Part shown: positions 6,635-12,980 of the stretch, one piece after another
Position numbering within the stretch: position 1 is the stretch's first letter
Layout of the letters: every line of letters starts with the position of its first letter
Assembly (NCBI GenBank): GCA_026770585.1
Contig: MU646344.1
Location: 1,133,718-1,146,697 of the forward strand
Reading direction: 5' to 3'
Source of the DNA: Baffinella frigidus
Lineage: Eukaryota; Cryptophyceae; Cryptomonadales; Baffinellaceae
DNA: 12,980 nucleotides
Program-made: the position numbers and the translations under genes
Notes under the pieces: model-generated
Database searches by the model: none
Seen by the model: only the letters and a program-made list of their open reading frames with translations
Told to the model about the DNA's origin: nothing

Positions 6635-6679
6635 TAAGAATAGTCCGTCAACCAAATATCCTTGTACGCAGGGGCGGCG

Positions 6680-7963
6680 ATGTCCGCCAGCCCCTCCCTC
6701 CTGGGCTTCGCGCCCTCACTGGCTCCTAGGCGGTCCGCGCTGGGGTCGCACGTGTGCGTCCGCGGTGTTGCAGACGATGCTGCGAGGCAATACTGGTACG
6801 CTCTCCCACCCGACCTTCGACACCCTCGGTCCAGTGTGTCGGAGTTTGACAGCGGGGATCCTGGCGCGAGCAGGGATGGGATGAACCGGCGGGACGTGGA
6901 GCACGCCCTGGCCCAGTTCTCCGACGACATTCAGTTCCAGGTGATTCCTGCATCCCAATCGATCAAAGGGTTTGGCGGCTGTGTAGTTCCTTCGACTCTG
7001 GTGAGGGTCTCAAGGCCTGGTGAGAATTGATCAAGAATAGGGCTTCCCAAAGGATCTGATCCAAACCTCCCATAAATCGTGCTTAATAAAAGACCTACCA
7101 CCAGGACCTGCTGTTCCCCTCGGACAAGCGCGGCAAGAAGGAGCTTCGCCAGCATTTCGAAACCTGCCTGGAGGGCTTCCCCGCGGGACTTCGATTCGAG
7201 ATCGATGAGGTGTGCACCGCATCGCTACGCCCCAAAGAAGATTCCCGGATTGGCGGTGCGGCATCGATTGTGAGGTTTCCCCAAGAGAGTGCCCTGACTG
7301 GTGAACACCTGAACCCTAAACCTTCAACCTGAACCTAAACCCTAAACCCTGAACCCCAAACCCTAAACAATAAACACTAAACACTAAACACTAAACGCTA
7401 CCACTCTGAAGGCCACGATCCACCCCCCTTGCAGGTAAGCAAAGACAGCGGGGATGGAATGTGCGGGATGTACTGGCACTGCGAGACAGAGGCCGGAGAC
7501 GCGTTCCCCTTCTCAAGGGGACTCTCCTTCTACAAGGTGCGCTGCAGCACCACACGTTAATCTCCATAGAAGTATTAATTAATTGCTTTTGGGCAACGAA
7601 AATTACTACACGATGTGATCATAAAAGTAGTAGTAAAGCATTTGTGTAGTAAATTTCGTTGCGCCAAAAGCAATTAATTAATACTTGTATGGAGATTAAC
7701 GTTGTTGAGCATAATACGTTCTGGTTCAGAACACCTCACGGTGTGCACCCTGACATCTAGCACCATGGTCGTTTTGCTCTCTGCTCCCCTCCCGGCTCAG
7801 CCCCCGCACCCGTTGACAGGTGAACGCTGAGGGCAAGATCTGCTTCGCGCGCGAAATCCCGGAGCCAGCAGTGAAGCCTGGCTCCATGGGTCTGGCGTTT
7901 GCCAAACTTGGGGGCTTCCTCATGCGCTTCATTCCCGAGTCAGTCAAGTTCCCCAAGATCTGA
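6680..7963 (+). CDS. Plastid SnoaL/NTF2-like protein, four exons, about 203 aa
   Basis: Exons are 6680-6940, 7105-7209, 7435-7536 and 7820-7963, all joined in phase 0. The ATG at 6680 opens a Ser/Ala/Arg-rich leader (MSASPSLLGFAPSLAPRRSA) typical of a plastid transit peptide. The mature part reads VEHALAQFSDDIQFQ|DLLFPSDKRGKKELRQHFE, then a YWHCETEAGDAFPFSRG core, then SFYK|VNAEGKICFAREIPEPA and a hydrophobic C-terminus ending SVKFPKI. This order (disordered start, early 'F.DLL.P...G...L..HF', 'W H.E', 'PFSRG.SFY', 'R.I.EPA.KPG') matches the SnoaL-like/NTF2-like family of small plastid proteins in plants and algae, whose substrate is mostly unknown. Length fits the family. Donors are GTGATT, GTGTGC and GTGCGC; acceptors ACCAG, TTGCAG and GACAG. 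Exon 2 may instead end at 7269 (GTGAGG donor), adding 20 codons in frame; the shorter form aligns better with the family as I remember it. The gene is complete and head to head with the minus-strand gene. Confidence 0.85.
7210..7434 (+). repeat. Intron 2 of the SnoaL-like gene with CCCTAAA-like repeats
   Basis: About 7313-7396 holds CCCTAAACC, CCTGAACC and AACACTAAAC units, ahead of a C-rich acceptor tract CCACCCCCCTTGCAG. The C-rich strand is the sense strand, as in the repeat-bearing introns of the minus-strand gene. Confidence 0.8.
7554..7702. mobile_element. MITE-like palindrome in intron 3
   Basis: The ends ACGTTAATCTCCAT and ATGGAGATTAACGT are exact inverted repeats. The arms continue through AAGTATTAATTAATTGCTTTT, a short GGGCAACGAAA-like part and ACTACAC, giving inverted repeats of about 57 bases around a 30-base centre. 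The element is AT-rich, unlike its host. If the ends are TAATCTCCAT and ATGGAGATTA, the flanking ACGT on each side would be a 4-bp target duplication. It encodes nothing. Confidence 0.8.
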
Positions 7964-8540
7964 GCGCCACAACACTCAAGAGGTTGTGAGTTTATGGGTG
8001 TCTAGTAAACTTCTCTCCGCGCCAGGCCATCCTCGGACTGTACAGGGGGTAATCAAAAATAAGGTCCCACACGCCGCAGGAGCCAACGGTAGGCATGTGC
8101 TCATGAGCCTAGGACCACCCTGCAAGTACGAGCGGTGTGAAACCGGGGGATCTTTCTCCAAACGGTCAGAAGATGAATTGAATCGCTGCTCCCTGGAAGA
8201 ATTCCCGGTGTGCACAACGATGATGTGAACGTTGTGGGGGTTCAACACACTCATGAGTGGGGGGTTTACACACTCACGAGTGGGGTTCCTCCTCTCTTCA
8301 ACCCACCTTGTTCAACACACTCACGATGGGGGTTCCTGCTCTCTCAGTAAAGCCTTACTCGCACACGATGTCTACGTGTGGCACAAGCGCCTGAGCGCTA
8401 CGATGTGCCAGAGTATGCTACTGCCACAGGGGCAGTCTTAATTTTTGTGGATACGACACTAAAATTATTTATGGGTTGCCTTTTGACGAGTTTTGGTCCC
8501 GTCCTTAGGGCAGAAATTGCCTTTTGAGATGCAAATGGCT
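7964..8540. other. 3' flank of the SnoaL-like gene with a short tandem repeat
   Basis: No convincing gene is seen. At 8241-8334 a unit like TTCAACACACTCACGAGTGG followed by GGTTCCT occurs about three times. TTGCCTTTTGA is repeated at 8477 and 8518. The longer open frames carry no coding character. Confidence 0.6.
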
Positions 8541-8542
8541 CC

Positions 8543-8574
8543 AAAGTAGCGGCAAGGATCCTTGCCGCTACTTT
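8543..8574. repeat. Perfect 32-bp palindrome
   Basis: Two 16-base arms, AAAGTAGCGGCAAGGA and TCCTTGCCGCTACTTT, meet with no spacer at GGATCC and are followed by TTTTT. It could form a cruciform in DNA, or a stem in RNA from either strand. Confidence 0.9.
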
Positions 8575-8595
8575 TTGAGACTTCCCCTCGGGCTT

Positions 8596-9450
8596 TCCAG
8601 TAGTGGAGGACTCAGGACAGTGTCTGGAGGTCTCGGGGTAGAGTCTGGAGGTCTCAGGATAATTAGGAGGTCTTTTTTTTTCATCTGCAGGTCTCAGGAT
8701 AGAGACAGGAGCTCTCAGAATAGAGTCGGAAGGTCTTAGGATAGAGTAAAGGGGTCTCGGGATAGAGTCGGGAGGTTTTAGGATTTTGTCAGGAGGTCTC
8801 AGGAAAGAGTCAGGAGGTCTCAGAATAAAGTCTGGAGGTCTCAGGATAGTGAGAGGACAGCAGCAGACAGCCCTCTCCGCAGACCATGGATAGTGCGGGC
8901 ACTAAGTGGATCGCTCTCTGATGGATTCAGGAGGTCTCAGAATAAAGTCTGAAGGTCTCAGAAATAGTCCGAAGGCCTAAACCCTCAAGTCAGGAGGTCT
9001 CAGAATAGAGTCAACGATGTCTCAGAATAGAGTCAGAAGGTCTGGGGATAAAGTCAAGGGATCTCAGGATAGAGTCGGGGGTTTTCAGGATTTAGTCAGC
9101 AGGTCTCAGGATAGAGTCACAAGGTCTCAGGACAAAGTATTGAAGTTTCGAGATAAAGTTAGGAGGTCTTTGGACGGATTATGGATGGGTCTTACAAACG
9201 AGTCTGAAGGTCTCACAATTTAGTCAGGAGGTCGCAAGGTTGAGTAAGGAGGTTTCAGAATTTAGTAAGGGATCACAGGATAGATCTCGAGATTTAGTCA
9301 GGAAGTCTAAGAATAGAAACTAAGAATAGAATCTGAAGTTTTCAGGATTTACTCAAAAGGTTTTACAATAGAGTCAGGAGGTTTTAGTATAAAAACAGGG
9401 GGTCTCAGAATTTAGCCGAGAGATCTCAGCATACAGTCAGGAGGTCTCAT
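8596..9450. repeat. Degenerate 21-bp minisatellite, about 40 units
   Basis: Units follow AGGAGGTCTCAGGATAGAGT plus one base, with many point changes (AGAATAGAGTC, GGATTTAGTC). Regular 21-base spacing is clear at 8780-8850 and 9080-9130. A non-repeat insert lies at about 8850-8930. A lone CCTAAACCCTCAAG sits near 8977. Predicted ORFs inside read only the repeat. Confidence 0.9.
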
Positions 9451-9639
9451 TAGATTTATAATGAATGAGAATGAGGTGTACAGGTCCCATGATTGACTTG
9501 CCAGGTGCATTATGCAATAAGAAAACATAAATCCCGCTCAAACCTGGTGATTGCATTAGAAAATGCCAGTTTTATAGGATGCCAAAATTGAAAGTTGTTT
9601 GGTCACCTTTGTCTTGAATCATCACAAACACAAGTGCAT
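9451..9639. other. AT-rich spacer, nothing recognised
   Basis: This lies between the minisatellite and the inverted duplicate. It has no repeat, splice-bounded exon or RNA structure that I can support. Confidence 0.4.
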
Positions 9640-9935
9640 TGTCCGAGAACTGGGCCAGGGCGTGCGCCACGTGCCGCCGGTTCATCCCATCCCTGCTCAA
9701 ACCAGGATCCCCGCAGTCAAAATCCAAGGCAAACCATGATCCCCGCTGTCAAAATCCAAGATCCCCGTTGTCAAACTCCACTGGAACGAGGGTGTCGAAG
9801 GTCGGGTGGGAGAGCGTACCAGTATTGCCTCGCTGCCTGGTCTGCAACACCGCGGACGCACACGCGCGACCCCAGCGCGGACCGCCTAGGAGCCAGTGAG
9901 GGCGCGAAGCACAGGAGGGAGGGGCTGGCGGACAT
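9640..9935 (-). pseudogene. Broken copy of exon 1 of the SnoaL-like gene
   Basis: From the CAT at 9935 the minus strand reads MSASPSLLCFAPSLAPRRSA and on to LPPDLRHPRSSGV, then TGA. The stop follows a frame-changing indel where the intact gene reads SSVSEFDSGD. Beyond it, GACAGCGGGGATC-like units occur three times. Homology resumes at the GMNRR/VEHALAQFS part and ends eleven bases short of the exon border. No copy of exons 2-4 is present. Confidence 0.85.
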
Positions 9936-10204
9936 CGCCGAGTTGATGTTCTTGATACGCCGCACAAATCCGTCAACTTTGAACCCAAATTGGGCAGCCC
10001 GAATAGACTGCGAGGACTTTTAAAACGTAAAAGGTGTCGCGTCCAGTCATTATCTCGATCCGTCTCAGATCCAACAAGTGGGGGCGGTGTTCCTGCGTCT
10101 CATTCGAGTTGTCTCCTCTCGGGACTCCTTGCTGTCTGCGCGTTGCGCCCCGCCTCTCGCACAGCCTGCCGCCTGATCGGCTTCTTTTATTGTCTTCGGT
10201 GCAG

Positions 10205-10281
10205 CAAAGCAGGACGCAGGCGGGTGGTGCTGCAAGTCGAGTGTGACTGCGACAACCTCGGAAGGGGTAGTCTGCAGGCAG
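10205..10281 (+). pseudogene. Copy of the first recognised exon of the large gene, on the opposite strand
   Basis: Acceptor CTTCGGTGCAG, 77 bases and donor GCAG|GTGAAC are all kept. The encoded RRRVVLQVECDCDNLGRGSL is identical to 6298-6222. No copy of exon 2 follows; homology ends near 10344 within the intron. It could still be transcribed if the copied upstream region is active. Confidence 0.55.
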
Positions 10282-10395
10282 GTGAACGATGCCGTTCATA
10301 CATCACCGCAACCACGGGCAGCCCGTCCCTGCGCCACCGCACCAGACTTTGATGACTACCATCACGGCTACAAAAGTGGGGGGTATTTTGCCGTG

Positions 10396-10930
10396 CACCC
10401 TAAACCCCGCACAGTAAACCCTAAATCCTTAACCCTTACCCAAAACCATAGTCTCTCAACCCTCAACCCTCAACCCTAAACCCAAGACCTTAAACCCGAA
10501 ACCCTCATCCCTGAACCCTTTACATACCCTACACTACCCTGAAAAACCAGCCCCAAACCCTAAACCCTCAAACCCTAAACCCTCAGACCTAAACCCTAAC
10601 CCCTAACCAATCAACCCTGCACCCTAGACCCTAATCCCTACACTATAAAGATGAAACCCAAACTCGAAACCCCAAACCCCAAACCCTAAACCCTAAACCC
10701 TAAACGGGCCTACGCCCTGAACCCTAAACCCTGAACCCTGTCCTAAACCCGAAACCCGAAACCATAAATCCTGAAACCCTGAATCCTAAAACCTCAGTCC
10801 AAAACCATGAACCATAAACCATAAACCCTTAACCCCAAAACCTCTACCCTAAATCCCAAGCCGTAAAATCCGAACCCTAAACTCTGACCCTAAACCCCAA
10901 AACCTTACCCTAAAGCCTGAACCTTTGGGG
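10396..10930. repeat. CCCTAAA-like telomere repeat array (plus strand C-rich)
   Basis: CCCTAAACCC, CCCTGAACC, CCCTCAACC and CCATAAACC units fill this stretch, opposite in strand to the arrays at 1980-4298. It begins just after the inverted duplicate ends. Confidence 0.9.
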
Positions 10931-10976
10931 ATAAACCCCATGCAGTCATAGCCGGGGTGACTTTACACAAGTCACC
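10926..10976. repeat. Two adjacent short hairpins
   Basis: TGGGG-ATAAA-CCCCA (10926-10940) and GGTGACTT-TACAC-AAGTCACC (10956-10976) have perfect stems. They sit between the telomere-like array and the inverted-repeat element at 10982. Confidence 0.65.
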
Positions 10977-10981
10977 TCTTA

Positions 10982-11081
10982 TCCCTTAAGTGGCCAGGCC
11001 TCCAAATTTGGGGGCCTGAGGTCCTAGGCTGGTCCTAGGGTCCTACGGTAGGGCGTATGAGCCTACTGGTCACTTAAGGGA
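10982..11081. mobile_element. 100-bp element with terminal inverted repeats, copy 1
   Basis: The ends TCCCTTAAGTGGCCAG and CTGGTCACTTAAGGGA are near-perfect inverted repeats. The inside has GAGGTCCTAGGCTGGTCCTA and CCTACGGTAGGGC. A second diverged copy at 12510-12609 confirms it as a repeat family. It is non-coding; a MITE is the simplest reading. Confidence 0.75.
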
Positions 11082-11492
11082 CAAGTATGGAAGACACAAA
11101 CGATTTCCCAGAAGGGATCCGCAGGAGTTCCTTCCTGCTTGTGAGAGGAATCATCAACGGTGGAAACTGTCACAACTGTATTTTTTGGAGAAGCTCTACG
11201 TTGAGAGTCAAGAGTTGTGGGAACGTCGTGTCTCGGAAGACCTCCTTCCGTTAGGTCCTTTAGGTTCTTTGAGCTCCCAACATAGGCGGACTCCGGAACT
11301 TTTTCTGTAGAAAGGCCATGCTTTCTTTCGGATCACATCAAGCCCCTCGATTACTGATTACTGAATTTATTAAAGAGGATTTCTGCAGGCCCTCTGAAGC
11401 ATGATGCGCGCGCTCCCACCCTCAACCGCAGCCTAGCTCTGTCCCAGTCTATTTGGGCTCACCAATTTCGTGAGCCCGGGCTCTTTCCCGCT
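11082..11492. other. Gene-poor stretch with one hairpin
   Basis: No supported exon is seen. GGGCTCAC-CAATTTC-GTGAGCCC at 11455-11477 forms a perfect 8-bp stem, near the end of the open frame of the minus-strand gene. It could be part of that gene's 3' region, which is inference. Confidence 0.4.
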
Positions 11493-11854
11493 CTAAATTT
11501 GACGAATTATACCGCAAATCCAGAGTGCAAGCTGAGAGTAGTCAGTCAACCCGACTGAGGCACAGCGTGCTGACAGCGGCAGCGGTCGTTGGGGGGCGGC
11601 TGAGGAGGGGGTCGGCTGTGCATCGGCTGCCAGCAGGGGGGAGGGCTGGATCTCGGGGATGGATGGGGAAGGGGCAGCCCCTGGCGGGTCGGTGGAGGAA
11701 GAGGAGGAGGATGCGGGGGCTGCAGCGGGCAAAAATCGTCCGAAACTGGCGAATCCGGGCATGGGCGCTGCGTGCGATTTCCATTCCTCGTCGCTTCTTG
11801 GAGGGGCAGGGCGGGGGGAGGGTCCTAGCTCTGCCTCAGTCGGGTTCCCCAGAT
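11493..11854 (-). CDS. Exon of an unrecognised minus-strand gene (Ser/Pro-rich)
   Basis: Acceptor GCTTCCCCCACAG is followed by two bases that complete the codon split by the previous donor. It then reads LGNPTEAELGPSPRPAPPRS, an EEWKSHAAPMPGFASFGRFL segment, a poly-Ser stretch and a long Pro/Ser/Ala-rich tail, open to a TAG at 11495-11493. The phase agrees with the exon at 12113-11981. The tail has the composition of a disordered region. The true 3' border is not known; a donor before the stop is possible. Confidence 0.5.
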
Positions 11855-11980
11855 CTGTGGGGGAAGCCATCCTGCCAGCAGGATGCGCAGCGCGCGCGAT
11901 GGGCGGTCAGCACGGGCGCGATTTGCACATTTCTGGTGAGAAGGTCGCCATCGACGAAATGATGCTGAAATGATGCTCAC

Positions 11981-12113
11981 CTACGCAGATCGCGACACTT
12001 TCTTCACGAAAAAGCCGCCGACCATCGGCCTCAATGTGCACAGCTTCTCTCACTACAACGCTGTATGCGGTGGGGCCGAGATAGAAGTAAGACGTGCAAA
12101 TCGAGGGATTGCC
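11981..12113 (-). CDS. Middle exon of an unrecognised minus-strand gene
   Basis: Acceptor TGCCCCTCCTACAG is followed by 44 codons plus one base. It starts GNPSICTSYFYLGPTAYSVV and continues REAVHIEADGRRLFREESVA, then donor GTAG|GTGAGC, the best donor in the window. High-complexity, beta-rich peptide and phase agreement with the next exon support it. Upstream the frame is also open through VREVHLQARNMHHLPLLQ, so the acceptor could lie further back (for example TTTGACAG near 12177). No family is recognised; a hotdog-like fold was considered but not supported. Confidence 0.55.
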
Positions 12114-12509
12114 CTGTAGGAGGGGCAAATGGTGCATGTTCCTGGCTTGCAAGTGAACTTCGCGTACTCCGATCGCTGTCAAATTTTTGCACGGTGCTGC
12201 CACATGGTACCCACTGCCTTCCCGAGCACTCGTGCCCCGGCTGCTGTGACTATTCGGGCTCCATGGCGCCGAACGCTACTTTCTTTCCCAATGTACCAAC
12301 ATGCGCGATGCAGCAAAATAATTCTAGCAGTACTTGCCGACGGAGTATCGATGAGAAATTTTGTAGGCATCTGCTAGGAGGCACTAGGAGGTGATTGCCG
12401 CTTTTATATGCCTACTTCTGCCTGCGTTAGGCCCCTCTAGAGCGCGAAAAAAGCTTGTCTGAGCCGCGGGCGATTTCCCCCCCGTTTTCGCTGGTCACTT
12501 AAGGGATAG

Positions 12510-12609
12510 CCCTTAAGTGGCGAGGAGGTCAAATTTGACCTCCAGGAGGTCCTAGTCAGGTTCTAGGGCCCTACGGTAGGGCACATGCGCCTACTCGCCA
12601 CTTCTGGGA
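12510..12609. mobile_element. 100-bp element with terminal inverted repeats, copy 2, plus a solo end
   Basis: CCCTTAAGTGGCGAG at the left and CTCGCCACTTCTGGGA at the right match the ends of copy 1 at 10982-11081. The interior shares GAGGTCCTAG, CCTACGGTAGGGC and GCCTACT. Immediately left, 12491-12506 (CTGGTCACTTAAGGGA) is another right end, separated by TAG or TA, so two elements appear to abut. It lies in the intron of the minus-strand gene close to a possible donor at 12643. Confidence 0.7.
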
Positions 12610-12642
12610 TGCAGCGGTGACGCGTAGCAGGCCAGGTGCTAC

Positions 12643-12912
12643 CGCGAGCACCCTCTCGCAGGATACAATCACGCGTTTTTCAACGACTGAAACCACCATG
12701 ACCACCGTGCATTCCCTTTCGTGAAGTCCTTGTACGACTAGGACCTCAACGGCCAACATCTGAGCAGGAGGGGGCCCGACGCAGCAGTTCTTAGCTGAGC
12801 GGGAACAACGTGCAGGGGAGCTGCGAATCGTGGGGAGGAACAGCCGGACAGAGCGGACCGCGTTTGTCTTGTCGGGGAAGGTGGAGGTGGCGGGGTTTGC
12901 GTTGCGAGCGAC
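12643..12912 (-). CDS. Upstream exon of an unrecognised minus-strand gene (borders uncertain)
   Basis: The minus strand is open from above 12912 to below 12643 and reads a Pro/Ser/Arg-rich stretch, then MLAVEVLVVQGLHERECTVV and VSVVEKRVIVSCERVLA. Phase-0 donors are available at 12643 (GTAGCA), 12652 (GTGCTC) and 12673 (GTGATT). Any of these joins in frame to the exon at 12113. An internal acceptor CCTCCTGCTCAG before MLAVEV could shorten it. No ATG start is visible apart from that Met, so the gene may begin beyond the window. Confidence 0.4.
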
Positions 12913-12980
12913 CGAGGCGTGTAAATAAATAGCAGCTCTTCTTTTCACACCTGTACACTCCCCCTCGCACCCCCCCTCTC

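Larger units (their letters stand above)
6158..6930 (+). repeat. Left arm of a large inverted duplication (original copy)
   Basis: This interval matches the reverse complement of 9640-10344. It runs from just upstream of exon 2 of the minus-strand gene, across exon 1 and the shared upstream region, to eleven bases before the end of exon 1 of the plus-strand gene. Relative to the other arm it has two extra segments, about 6409-6477 and 6635-6674. Confidence 0.9.
9640..10344 (-). repeat. Right arm of the inverted duplication (degraded copy of 6158-6930)
   Basis: Long stretches match the reverse complement of 6158-6930, including CTCGATCCGTCTCAGATCCA and TTCATCCCATCCCTGCTC. The two arms are separated by about 2.7 kb. 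The copy lacks two segments found in the left arm and has gained a short internal tandem expansion at 9707-9780. Confidence 0.9.

Noticed and set aside
9017-9223. Plus-strand 68-codon repeat protein
   Set aside because: It is the minisatellite read in frame, and neighbouring units contain stops.
10396-10930. True telomere or chromosome end
   Set aside because: The repeats are too degenerate and mixed, and unique sequence with genes follows on both sides.
11659-12087. Plus-strand gene with a 53-base intron (donor at 11935, acceptor near 11987) or a transposase remnant around a VAIDEMM motif
   Set aside because: The plus-strand reading has a plausible GTGAGA donor and GTAAGA at its end, and VAIDEMM recalls piggyBac-type transposases. 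However, an 11-base tandem duplication (GAAATGATGCT twice) and an early TAG break it. The minus-strand exons over the same bases have better borders, consistent phase and more protein-like sequence.
1-12980. CRISPR array, tRNA or rRNA genes
   Set aside because: The tandem repeats lack uniform unique spacers, and no tRNA cloverleaf or rRNA motif was seen.

Overview
This looks like nuclear DNA of a photosynthetic eukaryote, most likely a microalga. Coding stretches are GC-rich and broken into short exons with GT..AG borders. No long ORF starts at a ribosome binding site. The interspersed GGGTTTA/CCCTAAA-type repeats resemble the telomere unit of plants and many algae. One gene encodes a SnoaL/NTF2-like protein with an apparent plastid-targeting N-terminus. 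A prasinophyte green alga or a dinoflagellate would fit, but the sequence alone does not decide.

Region 1 (1-6300) is the 5' half of one large minus-strand gene. I rebuilt at least ten exons from splice borders and reading phase: 6298-6222, 6138-6041, 5884-5744, 5485-4301, 3666-3613, 3164-3087, 1975-1892, 1743-1642, 482-426 and 248 downward. The gene leaves the window at base 1. From the fourth exon on, every exon border falls between codons. The long exon has a YLYIHTSAGLAKYGTGYGGT-type module that I associate with very large HECT E3 ubiquitin ligases such as HECTD4; this assignment is tentative. The later introns are made largely of degenerate telomere-like repeat, CT/GA microsatellite and partial copies of the gene's own exons, each keeping a splice site. 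The exon at 3164-3087 occurs six times, whole or in part.

Region 2 (6680-7963) is a plus-strand, four-exon gene, head to head with the first. It encodes a plastid SnoaL/NTF2-like protein of about 203 residues and is complete. Intron 2 holds CCCTAAA-like repeats and intron 3 holds a 149-bp MITE-like palindrome.

Region 3 (7964-10930) is repeat-rich: a 3' flank with a short tandem repeat, a perfect 32-bp palindrome, a 21-bp minisatellite (8596-9450), then an inverted, degraded copy (9640-10344) of the interval between the two head-to-head genes. That copy carries a broken exon 1 of the SnoaL-like gene and a well-preserved copy of the first recognised exon of the large gene. A CCCTAAA-like array (10396-10930) follows.

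Region 4 (10930-12980) holds short hairpins, two diverged copies of a 100-bp terminal-inverted-repeat element, and at least three exons of an unrecognised minus-strand gene (about 12912-12643, 12113-11981, 11854-11493). Its start and end were not found.
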